Of a stretch of 64,000 nt of DNA, positions 1 through 11,744 are shown one piece after another. A program made the translations under genes and the position numbers. Numbering within the stretch: position 1 is the first letter of the stretch; each line of letters opens with the position of its first letter. The notes under the pieces are model-generated. The model did no database searches. It worked only from the letters and a program-made list of their open reading frames with translations, and was not told the DNA's origin. This stretch comes from Bondarzewia mesenterica (taxonomy: Eukaryota; Basidiomycota; Agaricomycetes; Russulales; Bondarzewiaceae): contig SGPL01000058.1 in the NCBI GenBank assembly GCA_004802705.1, positions 29,832 to 93,831 on the forward strand. Reading direction: 5' to 3'.

Positions 1-71
1 TCCTCTTATCCAATGCCTAACTAGACACCAACATCGACCCTCCAATAATAACCACCACACTGGCCACCTGG

Positions 72-1100
72 TTCTATGGCAATGACTAGAATGGTGAAAA
101 CCCTAGTGATTTCATCAAACAAATAGAGCAAGGCTTCACTGAGAAGACCACTGATGCATACAAAATAGAGAAAGTTGGTCAATTCTTCAAGTTTGGCAGC
201 TCAGCCAAAAGCTGGTATGACATTAATCTTGCCCCAACCACCATCACCACCTAGAAAGATTTTAAGACCACCTACTNCAAGAAATAGCTGAAGCTCAAAC
301 TAGTCATTAAAACTCGTGTAGAGAAAATCATCACACTGCAAGCCCACAGCTTAACAAAAGCAGATGTTATCAAAAAGATAGACAATGATGATATGGAGAA
401 ATGGGCATATGTTCACTAAATGAACTGTACTCAGGTCTTAGCAAGTGCCATCCCTGATGCTGATGGCATGCTTATCGAGGGCATCTACAAGNACNTACCC
501 TGGAGTGTCGCTTNTCTCATCACTAAATCTTATACCATCTGGACTAACTTCTGTAACACCATCAGGCTAATCTGCCCAAATGACCTAACTCGAGCTTAGG
601 AAAGTGATGCACNCCTCACTACAGTCAAAAAAGAACTGCATCACTTCACTCTGCTATAATTCAGCTCATCAACAATGACCATCCAATGAATGATGGAGTG
701 CACCTTCCTAAAGACACNATATCCCCTATTCAATNTGATCNCCTTCTCTGCACAACCCTCNATCCAAGCTAAAAACCCATTTTATAGAGTGATTCCNCAA
801 TTCATTTCACGGAGTGATCTCTCAACCTGCCACATAATGTGGCTGACTATCAAATGCTACATGCTAAGCCATTACGTGTCGCAACNACATTNCTCNCCAC
901 CCTAACACCACCAAGGGCTTAGCCCTTTATGAATGCCAAATCACAGCCTAGCATGCAGTCAACCTCAATGGCAAATTAAATGAGCACTGACTCTACCCNC
1001 TCACACCTAAAACTGTNCTCCTCATGACAGGCAAATGCTGAAAATGCAAAACAACAGGACATCATGGCAATAAATGCACTAGTTNCACCACCCCAGAGGG
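72..1100 (+). pseudogene. Decayed Ty3/gypsy-type gag fragment with CCHC knuckle
   Basis: Conceptual translation reads FYGND, then NPSDFIKQIEQGF and KSWYDI, which is the capsid-like gag domain common in Agaricomycete gypsy elements. At 1030-1080, in another frame, a zinc knuckle of the form C-x2-C-x4-H-x4-C follows (GKC, KCKTTGHHGNKC), with TGA where a Trp would stand between the cysteines. Several TAG and TAA codons lie at expected Trp positions. The change of frame between the two parts, the stops and the scattered single Ns show a dead copy. The protein would have packaged element RNA. No protease or polymerase could be read downstream, so this is a fragment or its pol has decayed beyond recognition. 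Confidence 0.75.
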
Positions 1101-3300
1101 AGAGTATCAGTAGCATATGATCATCAACATCATCAATTGTGTTTTCCACCCTATTAGTCTCATCCCTGTTCAATACATATATGCACCCTCAGAATATTAT
1201 TATTCTGCTAACAATAGATAGCAAGCTCAATGCAAAGAAGGATGGAGGGGTGAGGCAAGTATAGTAAGTGTACAAAATGTGTATAGTCATGAATATCAAT
1301 ANAATTAACTTTTTAATAGAGAAGCCTACTACTATTGAGAATTAGTGAGTGACAAGAGATATATTTATTCAGAATAATAGCAATCAGTAGAAGGCTAGTG
1401 CAGTCAATTTTAGNCTAGCATNGTTTCATCAGGCTCAGAATATAAGTTCTATTCTATTTTCACATCATTTGATGCTAATTTAATACTAATAAAAAGGCTA
1501 GTTGATAACTTAAAACAATCAAAGCATATTAAACATCCTGAGAGCTGATAATGAGTTCAGAATATCNCAAATATAGAAGTCCTTTATAATGTTTTATTTG
1601 CCCTAATCTCTCTAGCTTTATATAATAATGCTATCACTGCCTTATCTAAATTTAGATTAGCAGATGAATATGCAGACCTTCATAATGACTTTTTAATGAA
1701 CAGTTAAACCTCGACATTTACAAGAATTTTTTAATTATCAATANAAAGATTTCATTTCATCATGATGAGAAAGGATCAACATACTAGTANAACTTACTGA
1801 CAAGTGGTGGGACTATGNATAGTAGGACATTTTTAATGTCTCTGAGNTTGGGCTCNGAGTTTNTTATTTTTNTAAAATAGCAGTTAGCATTTGTGGTAGG
1901 ATTTTAGTATATAGCATAACAGATTANTTAGATNGNGAANAATATTATTTTGCTCACTTCTTCTATGAAAATGTATTATTATAAGCAAGACAACTACAAT
2001 CATTTTGAGTAGATTATTTTCCTACATATAATACCCTTATTCTAAGTTAAATTTTATTNTAGCAGAGTTTTCACTTTATNATAAGTAAATTATTACATTA
2101 TATTTAGTAGTGTTTTTCCCTAATTAGTTTCTATATTAATAGTAATTTTTTTTATTTCNATAATTATAATTTNTGATTAGAAAATTATTACTTATGAACA
2201 ACACATNGGCCATTTTGACCNTTTAGAATTCTGAAGCCTTGTTGGATTATAAATCATTGTTAGAGTNACAATNAAGCTCATTATAAAATAATAAGGAGTT
2301 GATGACTAATCCTGCTTCATTTTCTCTATGATATTTCTTTATTAGTTAATCAATAACTATTTTTATTAATAAGTTCTCTAATCTTCATGTTGTAGTTGAC
2401 TCTAACTTGAACTGTAAGACAAAATAAGATAAAACAAGAAAATATAATAATAAATCAATTCTTATGACATTGACATTATACATTATATAAGAGTTATAAA
2501 AAAAAACATCAGATATCTGTTGCAATCNAATNACCCCCTGGCTCTTTANTGAGAGCATCANAATGCTTAATGAGNGGTGAGTACTTTTGCTGCTATGTAC
2601 AATCCTTATCAGCAGCATCTTTTTTACAGCATTGAATGATGATATCTCTGACCNAGAGGTTGTGTTTGCTAGAGACTTTGAAGCTCTTGAGTGATCTACA
2701 TCTAAGGCATTAAGAGGGGAGATGCTGACCTCAGGGCCTTATAGTCTGATGGATGTAGTGGTATAGTCTAGACTTCAAGTTGAGACTATCCTAATAAGTN
2801 TAGAGAATACTAGCATAATGAGTCAGATGGTACAAATCTGNCAAGATGTGTCCTAAAATGTTAAAAAGTGATGTGCACTCAATTAAATATCATGGATAAA
2901 TTGATATAGAAAGTGGGGGCATTGAATGNNAAGAGATTTTTAATGTTGTACCTAAAAATTACAGCCAACAATATTGTAAGCTAATCTAGGGGCAAAAAAA
3001 ATAAATTATACACATAAAAATAATGTTCTTGAGTAATTAAAGGGATTTAAGTATATAGTTATTCTAAGGTGGTGCGAGNTATGAACACAACCCTAGAATA
3101 GGGTCTACAGACTGCCAGCNAACTCGATCCTCGCTCCTCCTGAGCATCTGNGCTCGTGTCNGCTNGCATNNCCTTGCCTAGCATACGAGGCTCTCATTCT
3201 CTCTTTANTCAAAATTTTGCCTAAGACCTGTCACTCATTCATCTTTACTCTGATCCCACATTCCTTANCTGAATCCACTCACNCAAGAACCCTAGCAAGA
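1101..3300. other. AT-rich stretch without recognisable gene
   Basis: No reading frame of convincing length or recognisable motif was found on either strand. The sequence is AT-rich, poor in CpG and dotted with single Ns. It probably holds decayed repeat sequence. From about 3060 the base composition becomes more GC-rich, which may mark the 5' end of the DIRS-type element that follows. Confidence 0.5.
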
Positions 3301-3325
3301 CTCAGACCAGTCTCTTTCCTTTTCC

Positions 3326-4902
3326 ATGCCTAGACTACTTATAGACTCGCACTCCCAACAGTGCCCTTTGTACCTACACTCAGAGTACAAGAACTTCATC
3401 AGAGATGCTGCCCAAGTAGGCGAATCTCTTGAGGATGTCGTCACGTGCCTCACCCAAGTGTGGAATGCCCACAATGCCTGCTTGAGAGAAACTTAAGACC
3501 TTCAAGCTCAGGAAGACAGAGAAATTGCCGCCGCCGAGGAGCAGGCCCAGAGAGAAGAGGAGGCCAGAGCTGCCCTTGAGGTGGAGAGAATTGCAGCTGC
3601 TAAAAAGGTCAAGGCAGACAAGAAAAAGCCCTGCTTACTAGAGTGGAGCAAGACCGCATCAATCGAGAGCAGCATCTGCCCGCGCCCTTCTGCCTTCACT
3701 GTCCACAAACTCAAGTCCTTCGAATACATCGAGCTGTGGTATTTCACTCCTGAGGGATGCCAGAATGTGGCCTTGACAGGTGTATCAGTATCTGATGAAA
3801 GCTATGCCATCACCAGCGTGGGCTCAGGCCTCCAGCTTTGACCCACCATTGCCCACAGTTCATCTAAGAAGGTTCTCAAAGACGAGGACCTCAACTAGAT
3901 CCAATTTGGAATTGCCAAGATTGCCTACATGCGAGAACTTGAGAAGTACAGGTGGGACAAGGAGGTGATCACCGCTATGGTGAACTTCTTTTATGATGTG
4001 CAGAATCACTCTATGCTCGAGGAAGAGTATGGTATACCTTCACTATTAGCTTACCAAGCACGCACTAGGAAATGCTGGCACAAGTGATTGAAGAAGAAAA
4101 CTGGCTTCAATATCAGCATCTTCAATGAATCCCTCCTGCAAAACATTGCAACAAAAATCATTTGACAAGGCCAGCTACACCCAAGTAAGGCTCTCGCCCC
4201 ATTTTCCCTCTATTTAGTTAGCTCACAAGTCATACCCATTCCCCCCCCTTTTTCCTTACCTCTCATCATGTGTACACACTCTCCTCATGCACCATCTCCC
4301 TTCTCATCCTTCATCCTGCATTATCACCAGACACCGGTCTGCATGCACACATTTCTTATCCCCCCTCACATTGCACCCTTTCAAACTATGCAGCATACAG
4401 TGCCAGCCTCTCCACAGCAGATATGAGAAGCAGTGACCATAGCAGGTTGAGCTCGGGATACCCCAGCAGACAAAAGTGCAGCAGGCAGATGACCCCTGAT
4501 GAGCATCACATTAGGCGTCGACTCTCGCCATCCCCGCAGTCCTCTTGTGAAGGAACCAATGCAGCGACTGACGCGATCTGCCCTGAGGTGAAGTGAAGCT
4601 AGCAAAGCTTTCGAGCCAGCACTAACCCCAGTGCGCAAGTCATATGTGCAATCTGCTTGGGCCACCAACTCCTCATCAAAGTGTCCAAATGCAATGCCAG
4701 GAAACTCTGGAGTGGGGGCATTTTGCAGTGCTGTCACAACTTCAAGGGATGCATCATCAATTCTGATGGCACTAAGATATGCATCAACTAGCAGCGTGCC
4801 AGAGGCTGTCAGTCAATCACCCATGACCACAAGCATGAGTGTTCTGGGTGCAGTAGCCCCGCTCACAGAGTGAACCATTGCCCTCTCATGCAGATGAACT
4901 GA
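3326..4902 (+). pseudogene. DIRS element ORF1 (gag-like with Cys/His finger)
   Basis: The ATG at 3326 opens frame 2 (residues MPRLLIDSHS). A highly charged Glu/Ala/Lys-rich coiled-coil-like segment follows at 3500-3640, then the block LRSFEY-type sequence KLKSFEYIELWYFTPEGC, which is strongly conserved in Agaricomycete copies of this element. Frame 2 holds stops at 3494, 3839, 3896 and 4163. After about 4630 the reading continues in frame 1 with a Cys/His-rich region (CAICLGH, then HDHKHECSGCSSPAH), ending at TGA 4900-4902. It is presumably the nucleocapsid/structural protein of the element. The stops plus one frame change make it non-functional. Confidence 0.75.
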
Positions 4903-4929
4903 ATCACTAACACCTTATCACGTGGAGGC

Positions 4930-6840
4930 ATGGAAGCAGGCCTTGAGCTCTACCAACTCCTCGAAAAGTACCCTTCATTGTACAGCAGTCTCACTTCTAG
5001 TTTTAATGTAGATATCCCTCCTATTGCTCAGACACAAGCTCCCTTTAATAATCCCACTCTTTGTACACATTACTATGCCTTTCTTTCCATCATTAATAAT
5101 GAGTTCATGCATGGCCGCTATCTCAGCCCTTTCTCTCAGAATGAGCTACTTCTTCTAATCGGACCCTTTCAATCCTCCTCTCTATCTCTTGTACCTAAAC
5201 CACACAAACCGGACTCCTTTTGCCTCATACAGAATTACTCATACCCTCACATCCCTTCTCCTAATTACTCCTCCATCAATCATTATATTAACTCTGATGA
5301 CTACCCTTATACTTGGAGCACATTTGCAGCAATTGTGTTAACCATCGTGAGACTCCTGCCAGATTCACAAGCTGCAGTAAGAGATGTTTTAGAAGCCTAT
5401 TGAACAGTTCCACTGCACCCATCCCAATGGCCAGGAACCATGGTCTGGCTGCACAATAACAACTCCTTCACGATCAACACCTGTGCTTACTTTGGTGTAG
5501 CATCCAACACTGGAATGTATGGCCATATTGACGATGCAGCAGTTGACATCTTCCACTTTAAGGGGCTAGGGCTGGTGTCTAAGTGGATAGACAACCACAT
5601 CTTCTTTAGAGTCCCACGAGCCCACGTTGAAGCCTACAACACAGCACGTTCATAGTGGAACCAACACATCAACCAGCATAGGGGCCAACATCATTTCAGA
5701 GGGTGGCTTTAGTATGGAGGTGACACACTTCTGGATGGCCGCACAGAAAAATTTGATGATGATATGACCTTCCCCATCAGAGATCTATCCAGCAGTTCCC
5801 CCTGATCCCTGGAAGATGCCTTCTTCTCCTACAACTTAGAAGACATCAACAAAATCTCAGTAGAATTAGGAATTCCATGGTAGAGGGAAAAAGACATCCC
5901 CTTCGCCAGCTCATTTCCCTTCATGGGTTTTATGTGGAACATTGAAAAACTAACAGTCACACTCACACCAAAAAAATAAACAAAGTATCTAGGTGCAATC
6001 CTCAACTGGGAGCAATCTTGAACGCACACATTGTGGGACATGCAAAAACTCTATGGTAAATTAATACACACATGCCTCATCGTCCCCGTAGGGTGTGCTT
6101 ACCTAACTAGCCTCGAGGCTATGTTGGGCACTTTCTACGACTCTCCTTTCAAACCCTGCTCTCCTCTTCACACGATGCATTCTGAGCTCGCTTGGTGGCA
6201 GTGCATGTTGGAACGCAAAAACCTGTCCAGGTGAATACCAGGCCCTGTCATAGTCACAGATCCTCAAGCTTTCTCAGATGTGAGTTCTGGAGTGAGAATT
6301 GGCATTTGGATTATAGGGCACTAGCATGCTTGGAGACTCGCACCAGGGTGAAAGGCCGATGATAGAGACATCAAATGGGCTGAGGCCATCATTTTTGAGC
6401 TGGTCATACACATCCTTCTTACCCAATTCAACTAACCCGATGCCCATAGACATCTCAAAGTCTTTGGAGACAACAAGGGTGTTGTTGAGGGTTGGTAAAA
6501 CAGATGCAGCCAAAATTGCCAGGTCAACATCATCTTCCGATGAATACATGCATTACTTGAGGCCCATGACCTTACAGTTTACACAAGCTACATCCCCAGT
6601 GCCCGAAACCCTGCAGATAATCCCTCATAGGGCCAATTTGGGCCTAATCACCTTCTCCTCCCTCCAGTCCCAATCTCAGTCGAGCTTTGAGGCCTCATCA
6701 GTGACTTTAATTTCTCCACTCGACCCCAGCTCAAATCCCATCCTTTTGGTCTCTCATCCCACTTTCTTGCAAAACCTCAATGAGCACACCAGCACGCTGA
6801 ATCTGCCCACTGGTCATTCGAGCAGACTCGGCAGCATGTA
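4930..6840 (+). pseudogene. DIRS element reverse transcriptase-RNase H
   Basis: The ATG at 4930 opens frame 1 (MEAGLELYQLLEKYPSL). RT blocks follow: LSLVPKPHKPDSFCLIQN, SINHYINSDDYPYTW and AAVRDVLEAY. The active-site box reads KWIDNHIFFR at 5584-5613. In this family it is V/I-D-D-H, so the second catalytic Asp (5593-5595) has become Asn, a G-to-A change. RNase H follows in the same frame: FSDVSSG (Asp at 6277), WAEAI (Glu at 6382), FGDNKGVVEGW (Asp at 6469) and NPADNPS. About a dozen stops, many at Trp or Arg positions, interrupt the frame. The open frame-2 ORF across 6326-6841 is only a shadow of this RNase H. The protein would copy element RNA in particles. Confidence 0.85.
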
Positions 6841-6939
6841 GAGGTACCCACAAACCTCCTCATCTAGCATGGCAAGAACCCGTTTTGATGCGCCCATTCC
6901 ATCGCTCCACCTGCCTTCCCTCACCTCTCGATCCTTCCC

Positions 6940-8134
6940 ACTAGGTCTAAGCCTAGCATTCTCTTCATTGCACCCTCTCTGCCTTGCTCGCGACTGCCTT
7001 AAGCTGTGGTGACCTGCTAGAACCCCCCGCTTGCTGGGCTCTCCTCTGTCTGAGTCAGACTCTCAATGAATTGAGGAAGTCATGGGCCACGGCTGGAAAA
7101 TAAGCATGCTAGAGATGTACAGATCTAGTCTCCTCGTCTTCCATATAGTTTGCGACCATAAAGGGATTGGGGAGGACCAGCATGTGCTGGCCCACCCAGA
7201 CCTATTACTCACTTTTCTGACAACTCTTTCAGGTGCATACATGTCCACACAGTTGTGGGGTCCCTTCTACTCATATAGACTATCCCAATGCATCCCAACC
7301 ACCCACCCTTTAGGCTTGTACTCTGTGAGCACCCTCAGCAATTATCTATCTGGTGTATGTGCTTGACACCTGCTCCATGGACTCACATGGTCAGTAAATG
7401 CTAACTCCACGGTGATCCTGCTGTGTTCAGCAGCAGCACTCACTCCTCCAAGCTCCAAATGAAAGCTGAGGTCCCCATATACAGTCGAGTTCCTAGTAAA
7501 AGTGCACCAGCACTTGAACCTCGCACTGCCTCTTGATGCAGCAGTATGGGCCTGTGCAACCTCCTTATTTTATGGGGTTGCCAGGACTGGGAAACTAACT
7601 ACTTCGAATTTTTCAGCTTTTCTCCCATCCACTCATGTCACCCGCGCTAATGTGTCCTCCAAGATCGACCGCAATAATGCAGTCATAATGGTCATTTTTA
7701 TACCTACCACGAAGGCAGCTCCATAGGGTAAGGACATCTTCTGGGTGAAGCAGAATGACGAATCTAACCCAGAGTTTGCCCTATGCAACCACTTTGAGGT
7801 TAACAACCCCGCACCGATTAAGCATCTTTTTGCATATTCTCACAAGGGCACCAGATGCCCCCTCTCATACAGCATCTTCATAAAGTGAATCCACGATGCT
7901 GTAAAAGCAAGTGGGCAAGACGTGCTCCAATGCCATGGCTTCTAAATTGGCAGGATGTTGGAGTATCTCCTGCACAACATTCCATTTGACGTTATCAAGT
8001 CGAAAGGACGTTGAGCAAGCGATGCCTTCACGCTATACCTATGCTGTCATGCAGAGATTATGGCACCATGGATGCAGGCCAACCCAGAACTGCACAGAGC
8101 CTTCATTAGGTATGCCATGCTACATGTGCATTAG
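6940..8134 (+). pseudogene. DIRS element tyrosine recombinase
   Basis: Frame 2 reads an N-terminal SAM-like DNA-binding part (SSLLVFHIVCDHKGI, HPDLLLTFLTTLSGAY) and then the catalytic domain (HQHLNLALPLDAAVWACAT, DVLQCHGF, LEYLLHNIPFDVIKSKGR, ASDAFTLYL). The catalytic His is at 7934-7936, but the Arg of H-x-x-R is a TAA stop (7943). The Trp after GR is TGA, while the nucleophile Tyr is kept at 8036-8038. The ORF ends at TAG 8132. About 27 residues after GAYM have no counterpart in the copies I remember. The enzyme would integrate circular element DNA by strand exchange. It follows RT-RNase H directly, as expected for DIRS elements. Confidence 0.85.
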
Positions 8135-11100
8135 GGGCACAGCACTCGCCTAGTGTTGTGAGGTCCATCCTGCTGCAGCTGGTGTGTCGAGGCTTCCCCC
8201 CTCCTATCTTCTCTGGGTACTGCAGCTTGCTGACTAGCCCTATGTGACTCACTAGGATGCACTGCCTTGCGTCGGAAAGCCTGAGAGTTTTCTTTTCATC
8301 CCCTCAGGCTTTTGCCCATCTTTGTTGTCATGATTTTGTCCCTCACCATTTCACACTCCTTTAGTGCACACATATACCTACTTCTTCATCTTGGTTGTTC
8401 TTCCTTTGTATCTCTCCATTTATCTGTTCTCAATATATTGCATTTGAACTGGCTCATTGAGACACGCAGCATAAACTCACTGAATCAGAATGGCGAGTCA
8501 TGCCTCTACCCTGCTGAGATCCTCGGGTGCAGGCGAGGCCATAGATTGATAACTACTCCACATGACAGCAAAAACCAGTGGGCATCTACTGTGCTTAGCA
8601 CATACAACAAGGGCTCAATGATGATAGTCATAAATTACTGTGATATGTAAATATCAATTATGCATTGTAATTATAAAAGAGCAGTACTTACATTCATCAA
8701 CGTGCAAGAACCCTCTTATTCATGATAAAGGTCACCCATGAACTCATTCAAATGGATTAATATGAAGATAAAAACATAGTTGACTAATAAATTGATCAAA
8801 AAACATCAGTTTATTTCAAAATAATGAGTAGAAAAATAAAAAAACTTTACTTTTTAAGCTTCTTAGTTAAACTGACTATGCATATTGCCTAAACACTTAA
8901 AGATGCAGGGTTCAGTTTTATATTCAAATTAAATTCAACATCTTCCATAACAAGAATTATCCCAATTGGATAGAATAGTATTAGTAGATCTGTGGCAACA
9001 GTTATAGAATTATCACATGCATTAATACTGTTAAGGCAAAAATGAATGATAATAAAAGGGTGAACAGATAAGTGAGATATGATAAATAATTGAGGATGGC
9101 CTATAATACGAAGACTACTGGAATATCACTTTTTTAATCATATTAAGGTAGTAAAGACTCTCTAATTAAAAAGAAAATTAAGCAAACATTACATCCAGTA
9201 AAAACAGTATAGACTTATGAGGTAAGGCTGAGGAGATTTAGTGCATGCTTGTGCATAACAGTGAGGATATATAAAAACCACATCTGCATTCAGTATCTTT
9301 AGAAACTGAATATACACCATATAAATTATGCGAGAGCAGCTGCTACAATCTATGAAACATTTGTCATTATAGCAGATGTAGTGCCACTAGATGAGTTGTC
9401 AGCAGACTGAGAATATTAATTTTAAAAAAAAAAACCATATTAAAAATATAACTGTTGTTCAAGTGAATCAGCACTTGAGTTTTCTACTGCTGGTGCTGTC
9501 AAAAATATGTTCACCACTACAGAAGCCTTAAAGAGGGTTTTTACTCTAGAAGATAATCTCTTCAGTTGTACAAAGGAAAACTTAGTTTTAAAAAGAGCAT
9601 GAATAGTAAGATATAAAATGAGTGCTATTTTCAGATTATACCTTGATAACTATCTATATGAACTTCTTCTCAGCATCTTAGACAGCCATTGTGGCTAATA
9701 CTACTCTAAATAGGCTTTTGTGGAGCATGTTGCTGCCAATAGATTTCTTTGCAATTTGCTTTATTCTGAGCATAATTATAATGAATAAATAAAAATATAT
9801 GAGAAGATTACAATAGCAACTAAATGAAGTGGAGGTTGTAGTTAAAATTGAATTTTTATGTAACATTAATATTGAGAGAATTACAGAGCCATATGATGCA
9901 TTATTGCATTATATTGAGCTACTTAGTCTTCTAATGTAGTTGGCAAAAATACAATCTATTATCTATTATGCATGTACATCATATTTTTTTACCAAAATAA
10001 AAGCATAAGACATTGCACGTTTGATTGTACAGAAACCTAAGGGTATTCACGATAGCTAATGTTAAATAAGCAGACAAATAGTGAGTGCAAAATAAATAAA
10101 AAAGGAGTGAAGGTATTAAAGAGACAGATAATGCTAGCAGCTAAAGGAAAGAAATAGAAGTAGGACTAGAGTGACTCTATAGATGTATACATGTGAGGCA
10201 AAATATGACTTATGCTCACACAAATGAGCTTACTTTGAGTAAGAGTGTATCTACATGAGGTGAGGCTGCATCTATGAGTGGCACTGCTATTATTAGCTAT
10301 CATATTTAAGCAACTGAATAAAGCCATTTTGATGCTATTTAGTAAGAGCGAGGGCTATGTGCTCATATTATTGCTAAATATAGCAGTATTGTTATAGCCA
10401 TTAGGCATCAACACAATGCTGCTTGAGCAAAAGCACTAAACTGCTTGCTCAGGCTGTGAGTCTATTGAAGAGTTACTAATATTAGTAGGTTAGTATTGTG
10501 CTTAAATTGAATGAGGACAAGTTGTAGTTGCTATAATTGCTCTAGATGGATATAATTAGAGAAGTGATGGTGGTATTGTTAACTAAAAAAATGAAAGCAC
10601 ATGAGGTTAGTGATGTTATCAAATTAGAAGGAAGCTTTAAGGGCCATGAAAATGCCTAGGTGAGTGATATTGCTGGGCTCACTTTTTTTTTGAAAGATTG
10701 ATATAAAAAAAGTATGGGCACTGTAAGCATATCTATATATATGTAAAAGAGAAAGAACCCATAAGTGCTACTAAAAACAAAAAGCACACAAAAAACCCAA
10801 TCAATAAGTATCTACTTCTGTAGGAGATTAATTAAAAATATGAGACACTATATCTTATGAAGTTTTATATACCTGATCTCTTGTCTCATCTCTTACTGTC
10901 TACTCAACAGATAGCTGTTTATTGGTGATAGTATTCTGTTTTTATCCTCTATTGCCAAGTACTGTTGATAAAGACTTACATCTATGCAGACTGGACACAA
11001 ATATAGATAAACTTGACCCTCTATAGAAATCCCACTATCATCTTGACTACTTTTACTGGACTTATTGCTAGATTGACTACCTCTACAAGATTTACCACTA

Positions 11101-11744
11101 CTGCTAATGTAACTGCCACTGTCATGCATAGAAATTGTTCTAAATGTAATTCATCATTTAGTATCAGAATGCACAATATTCTTAAATGTAGAATAATGTA
11201 AGACTCTAAAAAAACTAAAGATTCAATAATAAGTTCATAATCAATTTTTAGGCATAAGTATGAAATGCTCCAAGATAAAAGATAACTAGATCCATAAAAT
11301 AGACCTATCACATTAACAGCTGAGATCAGAAAGAATGAAGATGCCTGAAAGAAGTCTGATAAAAGTCTGCATGATAATACAAGACACACCTATAAAGTTA
11401 ACTGTTATATATCTCACCCCTTCATCAGCTTCTCCTCCTTCCCTTCTAACTATATTCTCATGTCTGGACCTTAGATCTTTATACTACTATCTCTTATTGG
11501 CTATCTGCCACTATACACACTTTCATCGTCAGCATTTATTGTGGGCATCATTACCTTAGAACTGCTATCTCATTGGTCAGTCGACTTTATATGTGCTGAT
11601 TAATTAATATTTATGCACCTCTCTATCACACTCCCATCAGTGGAAGCAATGAACTTTCATATTCCCATTTGATTTTTATCTGATCCACTATACACTGTTT
11701 GACCATTCTCTACCCTCACTGTTTTCCTTCTGAGCAATAGCTGG
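8135..11744. other. No recognisable gene
   Basis: 8135-8650 is moderately GC-rich and probably the 3' end or flank of the DIRS element. 8650-11744 is AT-rich with short purine runs and no reading frame that resembles a known protein. Overlapping open frames on both strands at 11013-11389 show no family motif and look like chance openings in low-complexity sequence. Confidence 0.5.

Larger units (their letters stand above)
3326..8134 (+). mobile_element. DIRS-order (tyrosine recombinase) retroelement, dead
   Basis: Three adjoining regions read in order as a gag-like ORF with Cys/His finger, a reverse transcriptase-RNase H, and a tyrosine recombinase. This order defines the DIRS group, which integrates with a tyrosine recombinase instead of a DDE integrase. 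No methyltransferase domain was seen, so it is closer to the Ngaro/PAT layout, although the assignment below order level is inference. The frames are largely continuous (frame 2, frame 1, frame 2) but hold many stops. CpG is better kept here than in surrounding DNA, so this copy looks younger. Terminal repeats (split direct or inverted) were not identified. Confidence 0.8.

Noticed and set aside
6326..6841. Long open frame of 171 codons on the plus strand
   Set aside because: It is a different frame over the RNase H region; frame 1 gives all RNase H motifs there.
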